Shown: piece by piece, positions 53,831 through 63,012 of the stretch | Position numbering within the stretch: position 1 is the stretch's first letter | How the letters are laid out: every line of letters starts with the position of its first letter | Assembly: GCF_029350945.1 (NCBI RefSeq) | Contig: NZ_JARKMS010000001.1 | Span: forward strand, 398,213-462,212 | From: Maribacter huludaoensis | Lineage (GTDB): Bacteria; Bacteroidota; Bacteroidia; Flavobacteriales; Flavobacteriaceae | Direction: 5' to 3' | DNA length: 64,000 nt | Program-made: the position numbers and the translations under genes | The notes under the pieces: model-generated | Seen by the model: the letters and a program-made list of their open reading frames with translations, nothing else | What the model was told of the DNA's origin: nothing | Database searches by the model: none

Positions 53831-53860
53831 AACCTTCAGAACAGTGATGTTCTGAAGGTT
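53831..53860 (-). terminator. Terminator of asd
   Basis: A 13-bp perfect stem AACCTTCAGAACA (53831-53843) pairs with TGTTCTGAAGGTT (53848-53860) around GTGA. On the reverse strand it is followed by a T-run (plus-strand A-run 53826-53832). It lies between asd and the peptidase gene. Confidence 0.92.
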
Positions 53861-53882
53861 TTAACGTTGTATAGGATATAAA

Positions 53883-54872
53883 TTAAACTAAGCCTTTTTC
53901 TACCAAGTATTCTGAAATTTGTACTGCGTTAGTAGCTGCGCCTTTTCTAAGGTTGTCTGCCACGATCCACATATTCAAGGTATTTCTTTGAGTTTCGTCT
54001 CTACGTATACGACCTACAAAGACCTCATCTTTATCATGGGCATATATGGGCATAGGGTACGTGTTCGTATCTGGATTGTCTTGAACGGTAACACCTGGCA
54101 TCTCGTTCAACAGACGGCGTACTTCATTAAGTTCAAAATCATTTTCGAACTCTACGTTTACAGATTCTGAATGTCCGCCAGCGGTAGGTATACGAACGGC
54201 GGTAGCACTAATGGAAAAAGTACGGTCATCAAGAATTTTCTGTGGCTCACGGGCCAATTTCATTTCTTCCTTGGTGTATCCGTTTTCCATGAAAATATCG
54301 CAATGAGGTAATGCGTTTCTACCAATAGGGTAAGGATATGCCATTTCGCCTTGTACACCTGCAATTTCATTTTCCAGTTGCTTTACTGCTTTTACCCCTG
54401 TACCGGAAACCGATTGATAGGTGGAGACAATTACACGTTTCATTTTATATTTATTGTGTAAAGGGTGCAATGCCATTACCAATTGTATGGTAGAGCAATT
54501 AGGATTTGCAATTATTTTATCTTCGGCAGTAAGCTCATGAGCATTAATTTCTGGAACAACTAATTTCTTGGTGGGATCCATTCTCCAGGCAGAAGAATTA
54601 TCTACTACCGTAGTACCCACTTCTGCAAACTTAGGAGCCCATTCTAAGGAAGTATCCCCCCCTGCAGAAAATATGGCAATATTAGGTCTTGCTGCTACGG
54701 CATCTGCTAAACCGATGACCGTATGCTCTTTTCCTTTAAAGGTCATCTTTTTACCTACAGAACGTTCAGAGGCTACGAGTAACAACTCCGTTAACGGAAA
54801 ATTACGTTCGGCCAATACTTTCAACATTACATCGCCTACCATGCCCGTGGCACCTATTACAGCTACTTTCAT
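53883..54872 (-). CDS. asd: Aspartate-semialdehyde dehydrogenase
   Basis: 329 residues from the ATG at 54872 (MKVAVIGATGMVGDVMLKVL), preferred to the upstream non-ATG extension. NADP-binding GATGMVG, catalytic Cys in NPNCSTIQLVMAL, and the active-site His/Arg region IPTAGGHSESVN are present. It makes aspartate semialdehyde for lysine, diaminopimelate, methionine and threonine synthesis. Confidence 0.96.
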   Translation of the reverse strand: MKVAVIGATGMVGDVMLKVLAERNFPLTELLLVASERSVGKKMTFKGKEHTVIGLADAVAARPNIAIFSAGGDTSLEWAPKFAEVGTTVVDNSSAWRMDPTKKLVVPEINAHELTAEDKIIANPNCSTIQLVMALHPLHNKYKMKRVIVSTYQSVSGTGVKAVKQLENEIAGVQGEMAYPYPIGRNALPHCDIFMENGYTKEEMKLAREPQKILDDRTFSISATAVRIPTAGGHSESVNVEFENDFELNEVRRLLNEMPGVTVQDNPDTNTYPMPIYAHDKDEVFVGRIRRDETQRNTLNMWIVADNLRKGAATNAVQISEYLVEKGLV

Positions 54873-55019
54873 TTGTAAATCAATTTTATTAAGCGGCAAA
54901 AATACGTATTACTGGTACTTGCACAAGTAAAAAATAACAGAATAATTAAAATATAACAAAATGTTTAATTTGTAACATTATTGTTTGTTGTAGAAAGTAC
55001 GAAAGGGTAGTAAAAAAAG

Positions 55020-55056
55020 AACCGTCAACAATGTTAGCGAAACAAAGTTGACGGTT
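55020..55056 (-). terminator. Terminator of mscL
   Basis: AACCGTCAAC (55020-55029) pairs with GTTGACGGTT (55047-55056), a 10-bp stem with a 17-base loop. The plus-strand A-run to its left supplies the reverse-strand T-run. Confidence 0.8.
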
Positions 55057-55113
55057 TTAATTAATGTAAGTTGCAGTGCAACGGTTCCCTATTATTAGGG
55101 AGTATATTTAAGA

Positions 55114-55515
55114 TTACTTTTTTAAAGCATCTCTTATTTCTGCTAATAACTCTTCTGCAGTTGGTCCTGCTGGTGCAGGTGGAGCTGGAGGAGTTTTAGT
55201 TTTGTTATAAGCTTTCACGATCATGAACATTACGAAACCTACAATGATAAGGTTAACGATGGTGTTGATCCATGCACCCCAACGAATTGCATTTTCAGCA
55301 GTTGTAACGGTACCATCAGCTGCAACAACAGCTTCATCTAAAACGATCTTCATATCGGCAAAATCAATTCCACCAGCGAAGTGACCTACAACCGGCATAA
55401 CGATGTCGGCAACAAATCCGTTTACTACTAATCCTACTGCTCCGGCCAAAATTACAGCTACAGCAAAATCTATGACGTTACCCGTCATGATAAAATTCTT
55501 GAATTCTTTTAACAT
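55114..55515 (-). CDS. mscL: Large-conductance mechanosensitive channel
   Basis: A 133-residue channel. The first helix MLKEFKNFIMTGNVIDFAVA... is diagnostic, followed by TM1 (about 15-40), a periplasmic loop, TM2 (about 75-100) and a C-terminal helical bundle after a Pro-rich linker (PPAPPAPAGP). It opens under membrane tension to relieve osmotic downshock. Confidence 0.96.
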   Translation of the reverse strand: MLKEFKNFIMTGNVIDFAVAVILAGAVGLVVNGFVADIVMPVVGHFAGGIDFADMKIVLDEAVVAADGTVTTAENAIRWGAWINTIVNLIIVGFVMFMIVKAYNKTKTPPAPPAPAGPTAEELLAEIRDALKK

Positions 55516-55600
55516 GTTTACTTAATTTATATTAATGGTTAAATTATAAAAGTAACGCAATTTACTAAAAAAAACGATTCCTTAATGAAATGTTAAGAAT

Positions 55601-56707
55601 TCAATTTATTAAAACTCGTTTTATACGTTGAGAAAGTCCCGTAAGTATTTCATACGTTATGGTTTGTGCGGTTTCTGCAAATTGGTTCGCAGAAAGGTTT
55701 TTTCCAAAAATTTCTACTTCGTCCCCTTCCTCACATTCTATATTGGTGACATCTACCATTATCATATCCATACAGACATTTCCAATAATTGGAGCTAGTT
55801 TTCCGTGTATGAGTACGTATGTTTTTCCACGGCCATATTCTCGCCCAATACCATCTGCATGACCTAAAGGCAAGGTTGCCGTTACGGTTTTATAATCAGA
55901 TTTGTATTTACGATTATATCCTACAGACTCCCCTTTTTCTATAATATGTTTTTGTGAGATTATAGTTTTAAGGGTCATTACCGGTCTTAGCTCTGTATCA
56001 ATTTCTGGCTGGTTTCCGTAACCATATAGTCCAATACCACTTCTGACCATATCATATTGGGCCTGCGCATAATTTATGATACCGGAAGTATTTAGTACAT
56101 GCTTTAAGGTCCTGTTCTTAAATAGGGTATCTGCCTTTTTGCAAATTGTGTTGAACCGTTGCAGCTGAAGGGTCGTGAAGTCTATTTCATTAGCATCTTC
56201 AGTAGCGGCCAAATGAGATAACAATGCCGTTACTTTAACCGCACTTTGTTGTTGAATTAATGTAGAGACCTCCAGTAATTCACTGGCAGAAAAGCCAAGT
56301 CTATTGAGACCGGTATTGAATTTTAATTGGATAGGATAATCTGTTTCGCCCAGTTCTTTGGCCGTTGCAATAAAACCGGATAGAATAGCTTTGGAATATA
56401 TGCTGGGCTCAAGATGATTTTCTATAAGCGTTTTAAAATGAACTTTTTGTGGATGAAGAACCAATATGGGCGCGGTAATACCACCCTCCCTTAGTGTTAT
56501 GCCCTCGTTTACATAAGCTACTGCAAAATAATCTGCACCCAAATGTTCAAGACGTTTGGCAATAGCGACGGAATCACTGCCATAGGCATAGGCTTTTACC
56601 ACTGCCATAAATTTAGTTTCAGGCCTAAGTTTAGAGCGTAAATACCTGTAATTATGATCCAACGCCTGCAAGTCAATTTCTAAAACCGTCTCTTCTGCCT
56701 TAGCCAT
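55601..56707 (-). CDS. alr: Alanine racemase
   Basis: A 368-residue fold-type III PLP enzyme. The PLP Lys is in MAVVKAYAYG, with RSGIGLYGYG, SVGYNRKYKS (second catalytic Tyr region) and GNVCMDMIMVDVT. It supplies D-alanine for peptidoglycan. It overlaps the upstream tdk gene by 8 bases, so the two are co-transcribed. Confidence 0.95.
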   Translation of the reverse strand: MAKAEETVLEIDLQALDHNYRYLRSKLRPETKFMAVVKAYAYGSDSVAIAKRLEHLGADYFAVAYVNEGITLREGGITAPILVLHPQKVHFKTLIENHLEPSIYSKAILSGFIATAKELGETDYPIQLKFNTGLNRLGFSASELLEVSTLIQQQSAVKVTALLSHLAATEDANEIDFTTLQLQRFNTICKKADTLFKNRTLKHVLNTSGIINYAQAQYDMVRSGIGLYGYGNQPEIDTELRPVMTLKTIISQKHIIEKGESVGYNRKYKSDYKTVTATLPLGHADGIGREYGRGKTYVLIHGKLAPIIGNVCMDMIMVDVTNIECEEGDEVEIFGKNLSANQFAETAQTITYEILTGLSQRIKRVLIN

Positions 56708-57344
56708 TTTCCTTCTTTTTGAGGGTGTCGATTTCCTCAGATTTGACGTCCATTGTTTTAACCTTTTCCTTGAGCATAGCTTTGTAATATGCCCCTCTAC
56801 TTAAAGGTTCATATTCGTTTACTTCGCCTAGCATGACCAAGTTGTCGTTACTTGATTTTCTAAAACTATAATTGGCAAGGTTACCGGTACGTGTACAAAT
56901 GGCATGTACTTTGGTAACATATTCTGCCGTTGCCATCAGGGCGGGCATGGGACCAAAAGGTTTTCCTTTAAAGTCCATATCCAGTCCTGCAACAATAACT
57001 CTAACACCTTTGTTGGCCAGATCGTTACATACGGTAACTATTTCATCATCAAAGAATTGGGCTTCATCGATACCTATGACATCGCACGTGTCTGCCAGAA
57101 TACGGATATTGGCTGCTGCGGGTACGGGGGTAGAACGAATTTCGTTGGCATCATGAGATACAACCATTTCATCATCATAACGCGTATCTACCATGGGTTT
57201 GAATATCTCAACCTTTAATTTGGCAAACTGCGCTCGCTTTAGTCTACGGATCAATTCTTCTGTCTTTCCAGAAAACATAGACCCGGCAATGACTTCTATC
57301 CAGCCGAATTGTTCTTTAGGATTAACTGTGTTTTCAAGAAACAT
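56700..57344 (-). CDS. tdk: Thymidine kinase
   Basis: A 214-residue TK1-type enzyme: P-loop AGSMFSGKTEELIRRL, DEAQFF and lasso region FGPMPALMATAEYVTK with the catalytic Glu nearby. The zinc-ribbon positions are reduced: ICTRTGNL has one Cys where many homologues have CxxC. It salvages thymidine. The gene end overlaps alr. Confidence 0.94.
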   Translation of the reverse strand: MFLENTVNPKEQFGWIEVIAGSMFSGKTEELIRRLKRAQFAKLKVEIFKPMVDTRYDDEMVVSHDANEIRSTPVPAAANIRILADTCDVIGIDEAQFFDDEIVTVCNDLANKGVRVIVAGLDMDFKGKPFGPMPALMATAEYVTKVHAICTRTGNLANYSFRKSSNDNLVMLGEVNEYEPLSRGAYYKAMLKEKVKTMDVKSEEIDTLKKKENG

Positions 57345-57448
57345 TTTGTAATTTTAGACGAAAATAATCGGTTTTTCGTTTATTATTTAAGAATGATAAA
57401 GGTATTTAAAAAACCCGCTATTTAGGTCTTTACCGTAAAAATTGTGAG

Positions 57449-58141
57449 ATGAAAAATAAGTTGAAACTGGAATTGAGAAAGTTATCTACAGAAATTTTGA
57501 CTGCCGATAATTTAGATGATGTCACCAAATTGTATGAGGTTTCAAAGAACCTTTACGAGAAACTGGCCGTTCTTAGGTTTATTGAGGTAGAACTTAATGA
57601 CATGGAAGTTGATGTTTCTAAAAATGCCATTGCGGCAAAATTTGAGGAAATGGCAAATGCCGTAATGAGAGGTAATACGGGAGTACCGGAGAGTAATCCG
57701 CATGAAGAAGATATCATCAAGTACCCAGGAATGGATACTATTAAAGGTTTTGTTTCTGAAATGCCAGATAATGATCAGCTAGAAGATGTTTTGACGGAGT
57801 TTATGTCAAAGCCCAATCTTATGAAAAATGATAAGGAACTGTTTACACCCTCTAAAGAAGATTTAAAGCAGGCAGGGGCAGCACCAAAATCATTAAATGA
57901 TCGTTTGGCAAAAAGTAATGTAAAAGTAGATTTGAACGATCGTTTGGCATTTGTAAAGCATTTGTTCAATGATAATATGGAAGATTATAACCGTGTATTA
58001 TCTCAATTGAATACTATAGATACGGAAGAACGTTCCATTTCATTCATTAAGAATATGGTGAAGCCAGACTATAATAATTGGGTGGGCAAAGAATCATATG
58101 AGGAACGGTTTATAGAATTGGTATCTCGTAGATTCTCTTAA
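57449..58141 (+). CDS. Conserved Bacteroidota hypothetical protein
   Basis: A 230-residue soluble, mostly helical protein. The C-terminal part carries a motif I recall as conserved across Bacteroidota: VDLNDRLAFVKHLFNDNMED followed by YNRVLSQLNT and MVKPDYNNW (about 165-215). The middle (about 70-160) is low-complexity and variable. It is followed by a terminator, then rsmI. Its role is unknown. Confidence 0.8.
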   Translation: MKNKLKLELRKLSTEILTADNLDDVTKLYEVSKNLYEKLAVLRFIEVELNDMEVDVSKNAIAAKFEEMANAVMRGNTGVPESNPHEEDIIKYPGMDTIKGFVSEMPDNDQLEDVLTEFMSKPNLMKNDKELFTPSKEDLKQAGAAPKSLNDRLAKSNVKVDLNDRLAFVKHLFNDNMEDYNRVLSQLNTIDTEERSISFIKNMVKPDYNNWVGKESYEERFIELVSRRFS

Positions 58142-58162
58142 TAATAAAATATATGTGTCATG

Positions 58163-58188
58163 AACCCAGCACTTGTGTTGGGTTTTTT
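58163..58188 (+). terminator. Terminator before rsmI
   Basis: AACCCAGCAC (58163-58172) pairs with GTGTTGGGTT (58175-58184; one G-T pair), followed by a T-run. The loop is only two bases as paired, so the real stem is probably one or two pairs shorter. Confidence 0.82.
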
Positions 58189-58261
58189 ATTCGATAATCT
58201 AAATTAAAATTTTCAATACAATGCCTTTTAGGTCTACCTGAAGGCTTTTACTTATAAACAC

Positions 58262-58933
58262 ATGGGAAAGCTTTATTTGGTACCTACGCCTATCGGTAAT
58301 TTAGAGGATATGACCTTTAGGGCCATTAGGGTTTTAAAGGAGGTAGATTTAATTCTGGCGGAAGACACACGTACCAGCGGAAAATTATTACATCATTTTG
58401 AAATTGGTACCCAAATGAAAAGTCACCATATGCACAATGAGCATAAAATGGTAGATTATTTGGTAGCAAAGCTAAAGGGGGGCGAGAACATTGCGTTAAT
58501 TTCAGATGCAGGTACCCCGGCAATTTCTGACCCGGGATTTCTTTTAACCCGTGCCTGTGTAGAAGCGGGCGTTGAGGTAGAGTGTTTACCGGGAGCAACA
58601 GCTTTTGTGCCTGCATTGGTCAATAGCGGATTGCCAAATGACAAGTTTGTGTTTGAAGGGTTTTTACCCGTAAAAAAAGGTAGACAGACACGATTAAAGT
58701 TGTTGGCAGAAGAGTCACGTACTATCATCTTTTATGAATCTCCACATAAACTTATAAAGACATTAGGGAGCTTTGTGGAATATTTTGGGGCAGAAAGACC
58801 TATTTCGGTTTCCCGAGAGTTGACTAAGCTTTACGAAGAAACTGTTCGTGGTACTGCAGAGGAAGTACTAAAGCACTTTACAGAAAAACCACCAAAAGGA
58901 GAAATTGTTATTATCGTAGGCGGCAATAGGTAA
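58262..58933 (+). CDS. rsmI: 16S rRNA (cytidine1402-2'-O)-methyltransferase
   Basis: A 223-residue SAM-dependent enzyme of the tetrapyrrole-methylase fold. Its signatures are LYLVPTPIGNLEDMTFRA at the start, DAGTPAISDPGFLL and the SAM-contact region PGATAFVPALVNSG. It modifies the ribosomal P site together with RsmH. It lacks the C-terminal extension found in some longer homologues. Confidence 0.96.
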   Translation: MGKLYLVPTPIGNLEDMTFRAIRVLKEVDLILAEDTRTSGKLLHHFEIGTQMKSHHMHNEHKMVDYLVAKLKGGENIALISDAGTPAISDPGFLLTRACVEAGVEVECLPGATAFVPALVNSGLPNDKFVFEGFLPVKKGRQTRLKLLAEESRTIIFYESPHKLIKTLGSFVEYFGAERPISVSRELTKLYEETVRGTAEEVLKHFTEKPPKGEIVIIVGGNR

Positions 58934-59026
58934 ATTTTGCAAAACTGTTGTTTAATAGGTTTTGTGTTAATTCCAAAAAATAAATAAGAAAATTTTAAAA
59001 TCAGAATTATCTTTGATTCGGTTTTA

Positions 59027-59398
59027 ATGAAAAAAAATCTCACATATACATTTATACTGTTATACCTCACAGCTATGGTAAAGCCGGTATTGCCTGTATT
59101 GGAGTATGTCATTAACCAAGATTACATAGCTGAGGTTTTATGTATCAATAAAGATAAACCGATGCTTAATTGCGATGGAAAATGTTATTTGTCTCAATTA
59201 ATAAAAAAGCAGCAACAAGAAGATCATCAAGATATTCCTTCCGCAGATCTTCGTGAATATCCTATTGGTTTTGTTAGTATTCTTGATTGTGATTTTCAAA
59301 GTACAATAGTTGAAACAAAAGTGGTTTCAATGCATCCTAACTTAAACGAGCAACAGTTTATATCGGCTGTTTTTCATCCGCCAAACTTCTTATCTTAA
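59027..59398 (+). CDS. Small exported Cys-motif protein upstream of the MbnP cassette
   Basis: A 123-residue protein with an N-terminal hydrophobic segment (about 6-27) that is a signal or anchor. A compact Cys motif LNCDGKCYLSQLIKKQ (Cys-x3-Cys) follows near residues 48-53, then a His/Asp-rich QQEDHQD stretch. I recall homologues in Bacteroidota near copper genes, which fits the MbnP/MbnH genes downstream. Metal binding is inferred. Confidence 0.65.
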   Translation: MKKNLTYTFILLYLTAMVKPVLPVLEYVINQDYIAEVLCINKDKPMLNCDGKCYLSQLIKKQQQEDHQDIPSADLREYPIGFVSILDCDFQSTIVETKVVSMHPNLNEQQFISAVFHPPNFLS

Positions 59399-59630
59399 AT
59401 ACAACTTAACAAACCTATGCCCTTTTTTAAAAGGTGTATACTGTTGTATATCCATACCACGTCACAAAACCTGTAGTCGTGGACATAATCAATTATTTTA
59501 AAATCAAACCTAATGCATAGTCATTAGGTAAAACCATTACGTAAACAAAGATGTAATATGCCATTATGTTTTGGGTTCTGCCCAGAATATTTAAGGGTGA
59601 ATTATATCTGGATAATAACAATAATAACAG

Positions 59631-60434
59631 ATGAAATTTATAAACAGAATTTTAATTGGAACCCTTGTTCTAAGTGCATTTGCAAGTTGTAGCAGTGATG
59701 ATGATACAACAGATGAGCTAATGGGTGAGAATAGTATAACCCTAGAATTTGACAACGCTGTTGGTTCAGATGATTTATTACTGGCAACATCAAGTTACAC
59801 AAATTCGCAGAACGAAACACTGACCATTACAAGGCTAAATTACATAGTCAGTAATTTTAGGTTAACAAATAATATGGGCGAAGTTTTTACCTATGAAAAA
59901 GATGACAGCTATTTTGTTACCAGTGAAGAAACGGGCAATACGGAAGTAGTATTGGAGAACATACCGGCAGGTACTTACATATCCGTAACTTTTGGTATAG
60001 GTGTAGACCAAGAAAAATACTTGCAAGGAGCAGAAGGTCAGGGAGACTTTTTAACAGTTGCCGAAGAAACCAATATGATGTGGTCATGGCAAGCAGGCTA
60101 CAAGTTTTTAAATTTTGAGGGTACGTTTACTTCTGAAACGGTAACCGAAGCAACGGACTTTAAGGTGCACATGGGTAGCCATGGTTCTAGCTTGGATAAT
60201 TATAAAGAGGTTACATTAAGTTTAGGAACAGATGCTTTGGTAAGTGATGAAATGTCGCCCATCATTCATCTAGTAGCAGATGCCAGTGTCATTTTAGATG
60301 GAGAAAACAAGCTTTCTTTGTCAGAGCAATCCGTAATTATGGTGAGTGAAGAAAAATCGCCACTTGTAGCCCTAAATACGGCAAGCATGTTCACTGTTGA
60401 CCACGTACATAACGGTACAGGAGATTCACACTAA
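59631..60434 (+). CDS. MbnP-like copper-associated lipoprotein
   Basis: A 267-residue lipoprotein (lipobox Cys about residue 20 in FASC, followed by an Asp-rich SSDDDTTDE tail). Family motifs include ITRLNYIVSNFRL, GVDQEKYLQGAEG and MMWSWQAGYKFLNFEG with the conserved Trp pair, plus the C-terminal His region VDHVHNG. MbnP proteins bind copper after a Trp is converted to kynurenine by the di-heme enzyme MbnH, whose likely gene follows 49 bases downstream. Confidence 0.8.
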   Translation: MKFINRILIGTLVLSAFASCSSDDDTTDELMGENSITLEFDNAVGSDDLLLATSSYTNSQNETLTITRLNYIVSNFRLTNNMGEVFTYEKDDSYFVTSEETGNTEVVLENIPAGTYISVTFGIGVDQEKYLQGAEGQGDFLTVAEETNMMWSWQAGYKFLNFEGTFTSETVTEATDFKVHMGSHGSSLDNYKEVTLSLGTDALVSDEMSPIIHLVADASVILDGENKLSLSEQSVIMVSEEKSPLVALNTASMFTVDHVHNGTGDSH

Positions 60435-60442
60435 ACACATTC

Positions 60443-60463
60443 GGGTCGCTCAACGGGCGGCCC
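60443..60463 (+). terminator. Hairpin between mbnP-like and mbnH-like genes
   Basis: GGGTCGC (60443-60449) pairs with GCGGCCC (60457-60463, one G-T pair) around a 7-base loop, followed by TAATTTTA rather than a clean T-run. A weak attenuator or mRNA processing site that lowers mbnH relative to mbnP is more likely than full termination. Confidence 0.45.
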
Positions 60464-60483
60464 TAATTTTAAAATGTTAACAG

Positions 60484-61518
60484 ATGAAATATCTTTTATG
60501 GGTATTACTGTCCCTGTTTTTGGTGTCTTGCAGTAATGATTATGTAGCTATAGAGAATACCCTTTTAACAGTAGAAGTTCCAAAGAATTTTCCTGAATTG
60601 GCTTATGACATAGATGCAAATCCGCCAACACAATTAGGTTTTGAACTGGGTAAGAAATTATTTTATGATGGCAAACTTTCCTCTAACGGTTTTATCTCTT
60701 GCGGTTTCTGCCATGAGCAAAGTTCCGCGTTTACCCACCACGGGCATCAATTTAGTCACGGTGTAAATGATTTAGAGGGAACAAGAAATACGCCGTCAAT
60801 ATCAAATATGGCATTCTTTAATGAGTTTGCTTGGGATGGTGCTACATCTCACTTAGATCTTTTTCCAATAATCCCTATCACCAATGAGGTGGAAATGGGT
60901 GAAACCATGACGGGTGTCATCAATAAACTCATAGCCGATGCAGTATATCAAAGAGAATTTGAAATGGCTTTTGAGGAAGGCGGCGTAAATGCCGAGAATT
61001 TTTTAAAGGCCATATCTCAGTTTATGGTCATGATGATTTCTTCTAATAGTAAATACGATAAGTATAAGCGTAATGAAGAAGGTGGGCAACTAACCGAAAC
61101 CGAAGCAATGGGACTAACTGTTTTTCAGCAAAAATGTGCTTCATGCCACGCTACGGATTTATTTACAGATGGCAGTTTTAGAAACAATGGCTTACCGCCT
61201 AATCCACAATTAAATGATTTGGGTAGGGTTGAGGTTAGTGGTAGCGATAGTGATAAGTACAAATTTAAAGTGCCAAGTTTAAGGAACGTATCATTGACCG
61301 CACCATACATGCATGATGGCAGGTTTGGTAGCTTAGAATCGGTATTGAATTTTTATACCAATGGTATGGTAGATTCAGAAACATTGGATGATTCTTTACA
61401 AACCCAAGACGGATTGGGCATAGCATTGAACGATGAAGAAAAAGAAGGCTTGTTGGCTTTTTTTGAAATATTGACGGATTACACTTTTATAAATGACGAA
61501 CGATTTTCAGAATATTAA
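60484..61518 (+). CDS. MbnH-like di-heme cytochrome c peroxidase family enzyme
   Basis: A 344-residue secreted protein with an N-terminal lipobox (about Cys16 in LVSC) and two CxxCH heme sites: CGFCH (near residue 75) and CASCH (near residue 220). Other family parts are GTRNTPSISNMAFFNEFAWDG, EVEMGETM and APYMHDGRFGSLESVLNFY. MbnH is a MauG/CcpA-type enzyme that oxidises a Trp of MbnP. The pairing with the upstream MbnP-like gene supports this rather than a plain peroxidase. Confidence 0.82.
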   Translation: MKYLLWVLLSLFLVSCSNDYVAIENTLLTVEVPKNFPELAYDIDANPPTQLGFELGKKLFYDGKLSSNGFISCGFCHEQSSAFTHHGHQFSHGVNDLEGTRNTPSISNMAFFNEFAWDGATSHLDLFPIIPITNEVEMGETMTGVINKLIADAVYQREFEMAFEEGGVNAENFLKAISQFMVMMISSNSKYDKYKRNEEGGQLTETEAMGLTVFQQKCASCHATDLFTDGSFRNNGLPPNPQLNDLGRVEVSGSDSDKYKFKVPSLRNVSLTAPYMHDGRFGSLESVLNFYTNGMVDSETLDDSLQTQDGLGIALNDEEKEGLLAFFEILTDYTFINDERFSEY

Positions 61519-61521
61519 AAT

Positions 61522-62493
61522 ATGAAAAAGATTATAATATATATTTTTTGGCTTGGCGGATTATTTATGGTCCAAGCAAATGATTTGCCAGATACAGAGT
61601 ATGAGTGTATTTGGAAAAATACAGCCTATGAATATTTCTGTGATACCTGCGGATGCGGGGGAAATGGAGGAAGTATGGGTTTTGGAACCGGATTGAATAA
61701 TAACTTTGTTGGACTGAGGTACATAGGTCAGAAGTACCGCTCAAGAGATGGTATTTTTGATAATTCTCCATGGATAAACGAAAACTTTAACACAGTACAG
61801 GTATGGGGAAAATTTCCTGTGGGGAAACGAGTTTTGGTAAATGCATTGCTGTCCTACCATTCACACAACAGAACGTTTGCCGATAATACAGAGCAGACAA
61901 TAAATGGTATTGGAGATGCCACAGTATTGGCATATTATAACGTACTACGCCAAACACCAGATAGCATCATCTCTATTAAGCCAGAACACGCCTTACAAAT
62001 TGGTGGCGGAATAAAATTACCCACAGGTAGCTTTGATGCCGCTAACATTGAAGGCAGTGTCAACCCAAGTTTTCAACTGGGAACCGGCAGTTGGGATTAT
62101 ATTTTAGCTGCTAATTATGGAATTACCCATAGAAATTGGGGTTTATCTGCCTTATTGAACTATACCATTAAAACGGAAAACAGTAAAAGTTACTTGTTCG
62201 GTAATCAATGGAATGTGGCGTTGAACACCTACAAAACTTATTACCTTTCCTCGTCAGTATCACTTACTCCGCAAATAGGTTTGGGTGGCGAAATTTTTGA
62301 AGAAAATCAAGAGTTTAGTCTTACTGTACCAGATACAGGTGGAGAAGTATATTTTGCCCGTTTTGGTGTAGCAGCTAATTACAATAGGTATGCATTGGGC
62401 ATTTCTAGTATGTTGCCTATTTCACAAAATTTGAATGCGGGTAAAGTTGAGGTTAAAAATAGGGTTTCGTTATATTTGAATATCAATATGTAA
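61522..62493 (+). CDS. Outer-membrane beta-barrel protein of the MbnP/MbnH cassette
   Basis: A 323-residue protein beginning 3 bases after the MbnH-like stop codon. It has a signal peptide (about 1-19, ending in VQA). The mature N-terminus has a Cys cluster, YECIW then FCDTCGCGGNGG, followed by a barrel of about 12 strands ending in an aromatic/hydrophobic strand (VSLYLNINM). It resembles metal-linked transporter-like outer-membrane proteins found beside MbnP. The Cys cluster could bind copper. Function inferred from context. Confidence 0.7.
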   Translation: MKKIIIYIFWLGGLFMVQANDLPDTEYECIWKNTAYEYFCDTCGCGGNGGSMGFGTGLNNNFVGLRYIGQKYRSRDGIFDNSPWINENFNTVQVWGKFPVGKRVLVNALLSYHSHNRTFADNTEQTINGIGDATVLAYYNVLRQTPDSIISIKPEHALQIGGGIKLPTGSFDAANIEGSVNPSFQLGTGSWDYILAANYGITHRNWGLSALLNYTIKTENSKSYLFGNQWNVALNTYKTYYLSSSVSLTPQIGLGGEIFEENQEFSLTVPDTGGEVYFARFGVAANYNRYALGISSMLPISQNLNAGKVEVKNRVSLYLNINM

Positions 62494-62524
62494 GAAATAA
62501 CCAATTTAAGACCAAAAGTAAATC

Positions 62525-62869
62525 ATGACATTAGCGGAATTTAAGAGTAAGTTGGCCACCACACCTAAAGAGGTTTCCTTTTCAGATACTATGGTAGTTA
62601 TAGATTCTAAGTACAGTTTTACGCCAACGGCCTATACTAACGGAGAAGTAAGAAACGAAGTTGGTCAAAACTCGGGATCTTGTAAACTATTCTCTTTTGC
62701 TATCAAGGAAGGACTTACAAAAGAGGAAACGTTGACATGTTTTGGGTCGTATTATTTTGATGAAGTGTTACTTGACCTAAAAGGCACTTCTCATCAGAAT
62801 ATAAGAAACTTTATAAAAACGGGTTTTGAAGGATTGTCATTTGATGGCGAAGCATTGGCATTGCTTTAG
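62525..62869 (+). CDS. HopJ type III effector family protein
   Basis: A 114-residue protein matching the HopJ family: FKSKLATTPKEVSFSDTMVV, YSFTPTAYTNGE and FGSYYFDEVLLDLKGTSHQN. Despite its name the family is widespread in free-living bacteria that lack a type III system, as here, so a housekeeping or stress role is likely. It follows the copper cassette by 31 bases and may share its transcript. Confidence 0.85.
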   Translation: MTLAEFKSKLATTPKEVSFSDTMVVIDSKYSFTPTAYTNGEVRNEVGQNSGSCKLFSFAIKEGLTKEETLTCFGSYYFDEVLLDLKGTSHQNIRNFIKTGFEGLSFDGEALALL

Positions 62870-63012
62870 TAGTTTATTGGCACCGCCAAAAAGTATACTA
62901 CTCAAAGGCTTACCTTTAATTTAAAAGTTTGTTTCCTTTAAATGCCTCATGGGCTTGCCCTGAGGTGTTTTACTTGGCAATTTAATTTCTAATAGTATAG
63001 TTGAACATAACC

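Noticed and set aside
59530..59548. TACGTA upstream of the MbnP-like gene as part of the nitrate regulon
   Set aside because: A single hexamer without the full heptamer or a second half-site; taken as chance occurrence, and a reminder that the hexamer alone is weak evidence.
62525..62869. Type III secretion effector
   Set aside because: The HopJ family name is historical; there is no secretion system in the window and the family occurs widely in free-living bacteria.
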